Assembly (NCBI GenBank): GCA_023229135.1
Contig: JALNZT010000016.1
Coordinates: 18,258-82,257, forward strand
Direction of reading: 5' to 3'
DNA length: 64,000 bases
Origin: Bacteroidales bacterium
GTDB lineage: Bacteria > Bacteroidota > Bacteroidia > Bacteroidales > F082
Positions 16,877 to 24,583 of this stretch are shown here, in pieces (position 1 is the first letter of the stretch; each line of letters starts with the position of its first letter). Made by a program: the position numbers and the translations under genes. The notes below the pieces were generated by a model, which saw only the letters and a list, made by a program, of their open reading frames with translations, was not told the DNA's origin and made no database searches.

Positions 16877-17980
16877 TTATGCAAAATTTATTTTTGGCAC
16901 CAATTCTCCTTCCGTAGTATATTGAATACCAACAGCATCAACGGTTAAGCAGGAATGAACCGGCAAAACGCCTACCACCTCGCCCGGTTTAAACTGCTGT
17001 GCAAGAACCACAGGAAGTTTCACAACGCCATGCTCTTGAGAAAGCCCTGATAACCAGGCTCCGGGAATTGGATCAGACCAGCCATTTTCGGTAAATTTTA
17101 CCAAAAAGCCGTAGAGCCGGAAATTCTGGTCGGCAGCAATAAATTCCTTAGAGAAGTGAACTGCGCCACCATAAACCAGCATTTCGTTGCGTTCGGGATG
17201 AATTGCCACAACCGGACAAGCCACTGCCACAGCAATATCATTGAGCTGACAGGCACCAATATGGTATTGCATCAGATCGTAATACACGAAATTCCCGGGT
17301 CGCCATTCATCAAAATCCGGCAGGCTTTCCAGCATGGAGCACGAAGGCGTATCGCCCCAGCTTAGCAGCAGCTTTTCGTCACCGATTTGCTGTTTAAGCC
17401 TGCCTAACTGTTTACTAATCGTATTGACATCCGATTGCATTGCCGTGATGCCACCCGGATTGTGGTAAAACTGTCCGGCATGAGCAAGCAGCCCTTTTCG
17501 TTTGAGCTTGTCAAGTTTTGTAATCTCCGCTGCCAATTCCAAAACTTGACGCTCATTTTCCATCGGAATACCCGTGCGATGCGCTCCCACGTCCAATTTG
17601 ATGTAAATGCCCACCGGATGTTCCAGCAGTTCATTGAGCTGGTTTGCGACAGCTGTATCTTCCAGCAGAAGTTGTAAATCAATCCGTGAAGCAAGTCGGT
17701 TTATTTGTTTGATTTCCAGTAAATTAACCGGAAAGGCAATCAGGATATCATCCCAACCGTGGTCTGCAAAATAGTGCGCCATACTAACGGACGAAACGGT
17801 AATTTTATCCACACCCGCCTGCCGAAACCACTCCCCCACCACACCCGATTGGTGGGTTTTGAAATGCGGTCGGAAAACGACACTATGAGTTGCTGCTTTG
17901 GCTTGCATGCGTTGGATATTCGCGAGTGCTTTAGCTTTGTCGATAATCAGCAAGGGTTTTACAATATCAAAACTTAACAT
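16877..17980 (-). CDS. D-threonine aldolase / D-serine dehydratase-like PLP enzyme
   Basis: The 367-residue protein is a fold-type III PLP enzyme. The PLP lysine is in FRPHFKTHQSG, followed by the barrel segment IYIKLDVGAHRTGIP. The C-terminal beta domain holds PVHSCLTVD, the His-x-Cys metal pair of the D-threonine aldolase/DSD1 family, and GGAVHFSKEF. Members cleave D-3-hydroxy amino acids (for example D-threonine to glycine and acetaldehyde) or dehydrate D-serine; the exact substrate cannot be read. The upstream TTG at 18001 is open, but the ATG at 17980 begins the conserved part (MLSFDIVKPLLIID), so I used it. It stands alone between two secreted-protein genes. Confidence 0.88.
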   Translation of the reverse strand: MLSFDIVKPLLIIDKAKALANIQRMQAKAATHSVVFRPHFKTHQSGVVGEWFRQAGVDKITVSSVSMAHYFADHGWDDILIAFPVNLLEIKQINRLASRIDLQLLLEDTAVANQLNELLEHPVGIYIKLDVGAHRTGIPMENERQVLELAAEITKLDKLKRKGLLAHAGQFYHNPGGITAMQSDVNTISKQLGRLKQQIGDEKLLLSWGDTPSCSMLESLPDFDEWRPGNFVYYDLMQYHIGACQLNDIAVAVACPVVAIHPERNEMLVYGGAVHFSKEFIAADQNFRLYGFLVKFTENGWSDPIPGAWLSGLSQEHGVVKLPVVLAQQFKPGEVVGVLPVHSCLTVDAVGIQYTTEGELVPKINFA

Positions 17981-18302
17981 AAAACTATTTTTTTGAAACA
18001 AAAGGGTTTAACTCATTTTAGATGCTTAAATTTCAACGGCTTATCCTTGTCAATAAAAGCAAAAGGCCGTATCTTAGCGGCTATCGTTATTTTAATAAAC
18101 GAGAGCAATTTATCAAATTTGACTCACAAATCAGGGTTTAGCTACCAAAATCTGACTACCGTGAAAAATACCTTCCTGTTATTTAAGTATTCTAAGCTGA
18201 TTTACAGTACGATAACCGCACAAACACCAAGTTTATATCAATCACTTTTTATTCACGATACTTTCGGCAATGATAAATGAAATCAACTTAAAACCAATTA
18301 AA

Positions 18303-19187
18303 ATGAAAAAGACAATTATTTACTTGATTTTCGTGCTCTGCTCAGCAGCAGGGTTTGGTCAAAACAATTACAGCCTTGTTCAGGAGGGTAAATCATGGGA
18401 GGTGTTATCTGTTATTTTAAATGGAAGCTTTCCGTGGGACACAACTTATACCACCCTGTCTTATCAGTTTATTGGAGATACAACGCTTAATAACAAGACT
18501 TACCACAAGCTCTACCGATCTTCTGAAGAAACATCATTTGACTGGAATTTCAGGTATTTTATGAGAGAAGAGAACAAAAAAGTTTGGCTAAAGGAAGATG
18601 CTGTTTCGCCTGACATGCTGATGTACGACCTATCAGCCAGTCAGGGAGACACCCTGGAAGTTGGTTGGAGTGGTGAATATGTCCCGCTGATAGTTGATTC
18701 AATAGGCGAAATTGAAATAAACGGGACTATGCGCATCAAATACTGGCTTTCAGCTGAATATCAGGAATATACCGAAACATGGATTGACGGAATAGGGAGC
18801 AACAAAGGTGTTTGCTTTAGCGGTTCTGCCACGATGGCAGGTGGATGGTGCTGGTTCTTATGTATGTCGGAGGACGGGGAGCTTATTTATAGGAATCCGT
18901 ATTACGAATCCTGTTATTTATATACAGGAACCGAAGATTTGAAAGAAATATCACTGCAAATTTACCCCAATCCGGCAAAAACCCATTTAAATATCGAGCT
19001 GCCCGAGGAATTTAAACATCAAAATACATGGCTTGAAATACGCGATTTGAACGGGAGAATCTTGCTAAAAAACAGCACGACAGCTCCCAATATATTGCTG
19101 AATATCAGTAGCATAAAGCCCGGCACCTATTTAATTAAGGTTCAAAACAGCAATACGGTAACATGGAAGCGAATCATTATTCAATAG
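18303..19187 (+). CDS. secreted protein with T9SS type A sorting domain
   Basis: A signal peptide (MKKTIIYLIFVLCSAAGFGQ) is followed by about 190 residues of unrecognised sequence (the phrase WEVLSVILNGSFPWDTTYTT opens a module seen in many Bacteroidota secreted proteins). A C-terminal sorting domain starts with ISLQIYPNPAKTHLNIELPE and ends GTYLIKVQNSNTVTWKRIIIQ. The sorting domain directs export through the type IX system and anchoring or release at the cell surface. The frame is open 11 codons upstream, but the signal peptide fixes the start at 18303. The intervening part has four cysteines in the second half. No enzyme motif is visible. Confidence 0.85.
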   Translation: MKKTIIYLIFVLCSAAGFGQNNYSLVQEGKSWEVLSVILNGSFPWDTTYTTLSYQFIGDTTLNNKTYHKLYRSSEETSFDWNFRYFMREENKKVWLKEDAVSPDMLMYDLSASQGDTLEVGWSGEYVPLIVDSIGEIEINGTMRIKYWLSAEYQEYTETWIDGIGSNKGVCFSGSATMAGGWCWFLCMSEDGELIYRNPYYESCYLYTGTEDLKEISLQIYPNPAKTHLNIELPEEFKHQNTWLEIRDLNGRILLKNSTTAPNILLNISSIKPGTYLIKVQNSNTVTWKRIIIQ

Positions 19188-19354
19188 CAGAAGTATTTCA
19201 TAACTAAAAGTGGGCGTTAAAAAAGAGGCGAATAGATGAATTTCTTTTCTGCCACTAAATAAATGTATTTCAACCCAAAACACAAAGCTTCCGTTGCAAT
19301 AAAAACGGAATACCTACTTTTGTAGCCTGATTCGTCAGGCAACAAAGCAAAATA

Positions 19355-20614
19355 ATGACATCAACTTACAACTATCATACACTTCCAAACGGTATTCGGC
19401 TGATTCACCGACAGAAAGCGGGACAGATCGCGCACCTGGCACTGATGGTAAATACTGGCTCTCGCGATGAGCTGAGCCACGAGCACGGACTGGCGCATCT
19501 TATCGAGCATATGATTTTCAAAGGCACCAAAAAACGCAAAGCCTACCATGTGCTGAGTCGCCTTGAAAATGTGGGCGGCGAGCTCAACGCATATACCACT
19601 AAGGAAGAAACCTGCCTTCACGCTTCCTTTTTAAACGCACATACCGATCGCAGCATAGAGCTACTGGCGGATATCGCTTTTCAGGCGAGTTTTCCGGCCA
19701 ATGAGCTGGAGAAAGAAAAAGAAGTGGTGCTTGACGAAATTAACGCCTACCGCGATAATCCTGCCGAAGAAATTTTTGATGAATTTGAAGACCAGCTTTT
19801 CAACGGACATCCCATCGGGCATCCTATATTAGGTACCGAAAAAACCGTGAAATCCTTTTCGAGGAATGATCTTTTTCGTTTTATGAAGAAAAATTATGCC
19901 ACAGACCAAATTGTTTTGGCTTTGGTAGGCGATATTTCTTTTGAGAAATTCTTGCTTAAAGCTGCCAAATACTTTGGGCAGGTGGAAGCGCGGAAACATT
20001 CACCTAAAACGCTGGTAAACAAAGTAAAGAAAAGTAATTTTGTTCAAAAAGAGAAAAACAGCTACCTTACGCATTGCATTTTGGGCAACAGCAGTTTCGA
20101 CCGCAAACATCCGGACAAGCACAGCATGTTGTTGCTCAACAATATCTTGGGCGGTCCCGGCCTCAACTCCAGGCTAAACCTCAATATTCGCGAAAAATAC
20201 GGTTTTGCCTACAATATCGAATCGCACTATACCGCCTATTCTGACACAGGAATTTTCCTGGTTTATCTCGGCATTGATCCCCGTTCGGCAGAGAAAGCCT
20301 TAAAGCTGGTTTACAAAGAATTATCCAAACTGAAAACTCAAAAACTGGGTAGCCTCCAACTGCATCGTGCTCAGCAACAACTGATCGGTCAACTTGCTAT
20401 TGGCTTTGAATCAGGACTTTCGGAAACACTTTCTATCGCACGCAGCCATTTATTGTTCGACAAAGTTGATGATATGAATCAGATTACAGAGAAAATCTTG
20501 AACATCGATGCTTCCAAAATTCTGTCTGTTGCACAGGAGGTTTTCGATTTCGATAATTTCAACACCTTGATTTATACCGGGAATTTAGAAAAGAAAAACA
20601 ATCATGAAGAATAA
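19355..20614 (+). CDS. M16 family zinc peptidase
   Basis: The 419-residue protein has the inverted zinc motif HLIEH in HGLAHLIEHMIFKGTKKR near residue 50 and the downstream glutamate in EKEKEVVLDEINAYRDNPAEE. This is the catalytic half of processing peptidase-like enzymes; a C-terminal inactive-like half with GGPGLNSRLNLNIREKYGFAYN follows, which fits a single-chain M16 protein of bacterial size. There is no signal peptide. It heads a run of three genes (M16 peptidase, envelope protein, O-methyltransferase) whose coding regions overlap by 11 and 4 bases, so they share a message. Confidence 0.94.
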   Translation: MTSTYNYHTLPNGIRLIHRQKAGQIAHLALMVNTGSRDELSHEHGLAHLIEHMIFKGTKKRKAYHVLSRLENVGGELNAYTTKEETCLHASFLNAHTDRSIELLADIAFQASFPANELEKEKEVVLDEINAYRDNPAEEIFDEFEDQLFNGHPIGHPILGTEKTVKSFSRNDLFRFMKKNYATDQIVLALVGDISFEKFLLKAAKYFGQVEARKHSPKTLVNKVKKSNFVQKEKNSYLTHCILGNSSFDRKHPDKHSMLLLNNILGGPGLNSRLNLNIREKYGFAYNIESHYTAYSDTGIFLVYLGIDPRSAEKALKLVYKELSKLKTQKLGSLQLHRAQQQLIGQLAIGFESGLSETLSIARSHLLFDKVDDMNQITEKILNIDASKILSVAQEVFDFDNFNTLIYTGNLEKKNNHEE

Positions 20615-21197
20615 TGCCTGCAATTATCTTTTAATGGAGTTTAACAGCCTGATTTTCAAGAAGGCTATTGTAGGAATTGTGACTTTCGTTTTTATCCTTT
20701 TTAGCACAGCTTTACGCGCACAGGAATTTAAACCCGAGATTGCAGATATTGGCCAGCAAGAAGTAAAAACCAATACGCAATCAATGGATATTAAGCCTGA
20801 AACTATTGATCATAAAGTGAGTTTGGACACTACTTTTCAGATTTCGGTGGAGCAAATCTCGAAATATTACCAGTCGACGAGGATGATTCTTTCGCTAAAA
20901 AATAACAGTAATTTACGCATAAATCATAGCTGGTTTCAGGTGAGATTACTGGGTAAAAATGGCGAATTTCTGTATCGTGAGCAGCCGGTTTTATTCACAG
21001 AAATAAATGTTAACCAAAGTATTAGATACGAACTGATTTTTGAAAGTATTGATCCGGAGCAAATTGGTTATGTCGTTTTTCGGCCTGAGCTTCTTGAGCT
21101 GGAGGGCAAAGAATATCCATTGAACGAAAGTTTTTTCAGGCTTACCAACATTGCAGCCCAGGATATACAAGTTGTTTTTAACACCCGTTTTCAATGA
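20604..21197 (+). CDS. conserved envelope protein of unknown function
   Basis: The 197-residue product has a hydrophobic stretch (AIVGIVTFVFILFSTALRAQ, roughly residues 21-40) that looks like a signal peptide with cleavage after AQ. The mature part is about 155 residues with beta-strand patterns (MILSLKNNSNLRINHSWFQV, VRLLGKNGEFLYR) that resemble YcfL-like or immunoglobulin-type folds; this is only a resemblance. The start overlaps the end of the M16 gene by 11 bases. A second ATG at residue 11 (MEFNSL) would give a more usual signal-peptide length. Its stop overlaps the O-methyltransferase start by four bases (ATGA), so translation is coupled. Confidence 0.7.
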   Translation: MKNNACNYLLMEFNSLIFKKAIVGIVTFVFILFSTALRAQEFKPEIADIGQQEVKTNTQSMDIKPETIDHKVSLDTTFQISVEQISKYYQSTRMILSLKNNSNLRINHSWFQVRLLGKNGEFLYREQPVLFTEINVNQSIRYELIFESIDPEQIGYVVFRPELLELEGKEYPLNESFFRLTNIAAQDIQVVFNTRFQ

Positions 21198-21835
21198 TTG
21201 ACAGCAAAATAGAAGCGTATATCGACGCACATTCCACAAAAGTGGATAACGTTTTAAATGAAATTTATCGGCAAACACACCTCACCCAGATGTATCCGCG
21301 CATGATTTCCGGACCGCTTCAGGGCAAGTTTCTGGAAATGATTTGCGCCATGCTTCAACCCAAAAAAGTACTTGAAATTGGCACTTTCACGGCCTATTCA
21401 ACCATTTCGATGGCCAGAGGACTCAGCCGCGAAAGCCATATCATCACCTTTGAAAATAATGAAGAGCTGGAAGATATGATTCACGACAATTTGAATAAGG
21501 CTGGCGTGGCACAGCAGGTTGAGCTTATAATCGGTGATGCCATCGCGTTGATACCGCAGTTAGCGAACAAGTTCGATCTGGTTTTTATTGATGCCGACAA
21601 AATTAATTACCCACGCTATTTTGAGATGGTGCTGGAGAAGCTGAACCCTGGCGGTTTTATCTTGGCAGACAATGTTTTGTGGAGCGGAAAAGTGGCTGAC
21701 CCAGCCATTACTGACGAGGAAACCCGCGCCATAAGGCAGTTTAACGCTATGGCACGGGATAACAAACAAACTGAACAAATAATTTTGCCGCTGCGCGACG
21801 GCATTTCATTGATACGCAAAATAAGTTACGATTAG
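21194..21835 (+). CDS. class I O-methyltransferase (caffeoyl-CoA OMT-like)
   Basis: The 213-residue protein has the SAM-binding motif VLEIGTFTAYSTISMARGL, the acidic segment IITFENNEELEDM, the metal/substrate motif LVFIDADKINYPRYFEM, and GGFILADNVLWSGKVADP. This pattern defines the COMT-like family of small bacterial O-methyltransferases (the TrmR/YrrM type acts on tRNA wobble uridine in Bacillus; others methylate catechols). The true substrate is not readable here. It is the third gene of the M16 run, joined by an ATGA overlap. Its last four bases overlap the convergent fructose-bisphosphatase gene. Confidence 0.88.
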   Translation: MIDSKIEAYIDAHSTKVDNVLNEIYRQTHLTQMYPRMISGPLQGKFLEMICAMLQPKKVLEIGTFTAYSTISMARGLSRESHIITFENNEELEDMIHDNLNKAGVAQQVELIIGDAIALIPQLANKFDLVFIDADKINYPRYFEMVLEKLNPGGFILADNVLWSGKVADPAITDEETRAIRQFNAMARDNKQTEQIILPLRDGISLIRKISYD

Positions 21836-22863
21836 TTTTTTTCGGCGGCATAAATTTTCACGTAATCGTGGCTGTGTTCGTGCATCATCTTCTCTGCTTT
21901 TTCTACCATGTTTTTAGAACCGATAAAAAGCGGACAACGCTGGTGAATATCTTTTGGATGCATATCCAAGATACGCTGAAAACCATCGGAAGCCATGCCA
22001 CCAGCCTGTTCGGCAATAAAAGCCATCGGCACGCATTCATACATCAGCCGCAGTTTTCCTAAGGGATTTTTGAGGGTTCCCGGATAAATATAAATGCCAC
22101 CTCTAATCAGGTTGCGGTGAAAATCGGCTACCAGCGAACCGATGTAACGTGTGGTATAAGGACGATTGGTGGCAGGATCATCTTCTTGACAGAATTTGAT
22201 ATACTTTTTTACGCCGGCAGGAAAGTAGATGTAATTGGCCTCATTGATAGAATAAATTCCGCCGTCTTCAGCAAATTTCATGTTTTCATGCGACAGGATA
22301 AATAAGCCGCAGGTAGGATCATAGGTAAAACCATTTACACCATTTCCGGTGGTATAAACCAACATCGTCGATGATCCATAGATGACATAACCGCCACAAA
22401 CCAGGTCATCGCCGGCCTGTAAAATATCTTCTCGGGTGATCGTTGTGCCAACAGATTTGCGTTTGTAAATGGCAAAAATTGTACCGATAGGCACGTTAAC
22501 CTCAATATTTGACGAGCCGTCAAGCGGATCAATGGCGACAATGTATTTAGCATTTCTGGTAGTTTCGTCGTCAAAAAGCACCACATCTTCATTTTCTTCT
22601 GAAATGATTGCAGCACATTGTTTGCCGCTGCGTAAAGCTTTTATGAACTCGTTATTGGCTATCACATCAAGCTTTTTCTGGCTTTCCCCTTGCACATTTA
22701 CACTTCCTTCAAAGCCCAAAACACTCGACAAACCGGCCCTATTGATATCTCTATTCACAATTTTTGCGGCAATTCCGATGTCATTTAACAGCCGGGAGAA
22801 TTCTCCGGTAGCATAATTAAGGTTTTCTTGTTGTTCCCAAACAAACTCTACTAGTGTTTTCAT
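21832..22863 (-). CDS. fbp: fructose-1,6-bisphosphatase, class I
   Basis: This 343-residue enzyme hydrolyses fructose-1,6-bisphosphate to fructose-6-phosphate in gluconeogenesis. The class I signature is present: IVAIDPLDGSSNIEVNVPIG provides the DPLDGS metal ligands, and KNPLGKLRLMYECVPMAFIAEQAGG is the substrate-binding end. The gene is monocistronic, with aspartokinase divergent on the other side and the methyltransferase convergent with a 4-base overlap. A reversible PPi-type phosphofructokinase lies 5 kb away, so both routes between the two sugar phosphates are encoded in this window. Confidence 0.97.
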   Translation of the reverse strand: MKTLVEFVWEQQENLNYATGEFSRLLNDIGIAAKIVNRDINRAGLSSVLGFEGSVNVQGESQKKLDVIANNEFIKALRSGKQCAAIISEENEDVVLFDDETTRNAKYIVAIDPLDGSSNIEVNVPIGTIFAIYKRKSVGTTITREDILQAGDDLVCGGYVIYGSSTMLVYTTGNGVNGFTYDPTCGLFILSHENMKFAEDGGIYSINEANYIYFPAGVKKYIKFCQEDDPATNRPYTTRYIGSLVADFHRNLIRGGIYIYPGTLKNPLGKLRLMYECVPMAFIAEQAGGMASDGFQRILDMHPKDIHQRCPLFIGSKNMVEKAEKMMHEHSHDYVKIYAAEKN

Positions 22864-22960
22864 AGGTTATTTTTAGTGTTAATTGGTATTGAATTTCAAA
22901 CGATTGCGGAAATTTTATTCATTTAGACGAGCTTGATAATCAAGCAGTCGCAAACATGTT

Positions 22961-22989
22961 TTTGTCGTTGCGCAAATATAGTACCTTTG
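22961..22989 (+). promoter_or_regulatory. promoter of the aspartokinase gene
   Basis: TTTG at 22961-22964 and TACCTTTG at 22982-22989 fit the TTTG / TAnnTTTG consensus with a spacing of 17. The start of transcription would fall near 22996, after the TTG at 22994, which argues for the ATG at 23015 as translation start. Confidence 0.6.
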
Positions 22990-23014
22990 TTTTTTGATTC
23001 CTAATCAAAAGTAT

Positions 23015-24325
23015 ATGCCTCAGAAAGTTTTTAAGTTTGGCGGCGCATCGGTAAAAAATGCTGATGCCGTAAAAAACTTACTCCAAATACTATCGCGTTT
23101 TTCAGATGATAAGCTTGTGCTGGTTTTTTCGGCCATGGGCAAAACCACCAACGCACTCGAAAAGCTGTTGCATGCCAGCCGCGCAGAGCAAAAAGCGCTC
23201 AAAAACGTTTTGCTTGAGCAACTCAAAGCATTTCATTTCAACATTGCTGCCGAGCTATTTCCTACAACATCATTTAAGCCGTTAACCCAAAAGCTAGGAT
23301 TACTTTTTGAGCAGTTAAATACTAATCTTAAAATGATTACACTTGATTATGACCAGCATTATGATGCTACGGTAGGTTATGGCGAGTTATTTTCAACAGA
23401 GATTATCAGCTACTATTTGATGCAGAACGGGCTTCCGGCAAAGCTTATCGATGCCCGCAAAATAATCCTTACCGACAATTGCTATAGGGCGGCCAATGTC
23501 AACTGGGAAAAGAGCTGCGAAAGCATCCAAAAGTTAGCCGCAGAAAATAGCAACAGTCGCTTTTTAATTACGCAGGGGTTTATTGGCGGCACGCTAAAGC
23601 ACGAAACCACCACGCTTGGCCGTGAGGGTTCTGACTATTCAGCGGCCATCATCGCTTATTGCCTGGGCGCCACCGAAGTTACCATCTGGAAAGACGTTCC
23701 GGGCTTGCTCAATGCTGATCCTAAACGGCTTACGCATACCAAGAAAATTGATCATATTTCCTACGCCGAAGCCATTGAACTGGCCTATTACGGCGCAACG
23801 GTGATTCATCCAAAAACGATTAAACCACTGCAAAATGGTAAAATTAGGCTGAAAGTGCAGTCGTTTTTAAATCCGGATTTGACACCTAGCTTAATCGACT
23901 ATGCTGACGAAAGCATCAGACCAGTGCCTTCTTTTATCATCAAAGAACAGCAAATTTTGATGAGCATCAGCGCGCGCGATTTCTCGTTTATGAACGAAGA
24001 TATTCTGCATAAGCTGTTTGGATATTTTGTTGAGACACGTATTCATATCAACGTGATGCAAACTTCTGCGCTTAGTTTGTCTGTCTGTTTTGACGAAGAC
24101 AACCAAAAGCTTGAAAGCCTGATCAACGGATTGGAAGCTGAGTTTTCTATCCGTTATAACAGCCGGCTGACGCTTTTTACGATTCGGCATTACAACCAGA
24201 AACTGGCTGACGCTATCACGAGCAAACATGAAATTTTACTCGAACAGCGCAGTCGTACAACATTGCAAATTGTTGTCAAATCGCTGGATATTCCGCTGAT
24301 TGATGCCGCTTTGCGGGATGGATAA
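23015..24325 (+). CDS. aspartate kinase
   Basis: Aspartokinase phosphorylates L-aspartate as the first step toward lysine, threonine and methionine. The 436-residue protein begins MPQKVFKFGGASVKNADAVK, with the KFGGAS substrate loop. Further on are the STEIISYYLMQ segment, FIGGTLKHETTTLGREGSDYSAAIIA (the ATP-site GREGSD) and the KDVPGLLNADPKRL loop. The last 130 residues hold a pair of ACT-like regulatory units. It is monofunctional: no homoserine dehydrogenase follows. The ATG was preferred over an upstream TTG because of the promoter position. It stands alone. Confidence 0.94.
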   Translation: MPQKVFKFGGASVKNADAVKNLLQILSRFSDDKLVLVFSAMGKTTNALEKLLHASRAEQKALKNVLLEQLKAFHFNIAAELFPTTSFKPLTQKLGLLFEQLNTNLKMITLDYDQHYDATVGYGELFSTEIISYYLMQNGLPAKLIDARKIILTDNCYRAANVNWEKSCESIQKLAAENSNSRFLITQGFIGGTLKHETTTLGREGSDYSAAIIAYCLGATEVTIWKDVPGLLNADPKRLTHTKKIDHISYAEAIELAYYGATVIHPKTIKPLQNGKIRLKVQSFLNPDLTPSLIDYADESIRPVPSFIIKEQQILMSISARDFSFMNEDILHKLFGYFVETRIHINVMQTSALSLSVCFDEDNQKLESLINGLEAEFSIRYNSRLTLFTIRHYNQKLADAITSKHEILLEQRSRTTLQIVVKSLDIPLIDAALRDG

Positions 24326-24349
24326 CGTATCTTTTTAGGTTTGAAATAA

Positions 24350-24506
24350 TGAACCCGCTCCAAAAAGTCAAAAACAAAAAAATACCACTAAGACTCTACG
24401 GCGCTGTGAATCACTATGTGTATACTATCAACATTAAAGGCCTCGTGAAATCTTTGTGTTTTCGCACCCCTTCGTGGCAGAATATTACTTTTCGGAGGAG
24501 GCTCAA
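24350..24506. repeat. MITE-like element copy A
   Basis: A 157-bp element between aspartokinase and the subtilisin gene. The left end is TGAACCCGCTCCAAAAAGTC and the right end reads ACTTTTCGGAGGAGGCTCAA, an imperfect inverted repeat of about 20 bp. An inner pair (ACCACTAAGA on the left, CGTGGCAGAAT on the right) is partly kept. It shares both ends and interior phrases with copies at 28871, 29113, 38087, 41264 and 51309. No coding content. Confidence 0.8.
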
Positions 24507-24525
24507 TAATTAAATTTACATATAA

Positions 24526-24567
24526 TAAAAAAAGCCCTGAACATCACGTGTACTCAGGGCTTTTATT
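24526..24567 (-). terminator. Rho-independent terminator of the subtilisin gene
   Basis: The inverted repeat AAAAGCCCTGA / TCAGGGCTTTT with a 13-base loop lies 17-58 bases past the stop of the minus-strand gene. On the minus strand it is followed by a T-rich tract (TTTTTTTATTATA). Confidence 0.85.
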
Positions 24568-24583
24568 AGTGTTTAAGGCTTGC

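Noticed and set aside
22994..23014. TTG start for aspartokinase
   Set aside because: It falls at or before the predicted transcription start, and the ATG at 23015 begins the conserved KFGGAS region.
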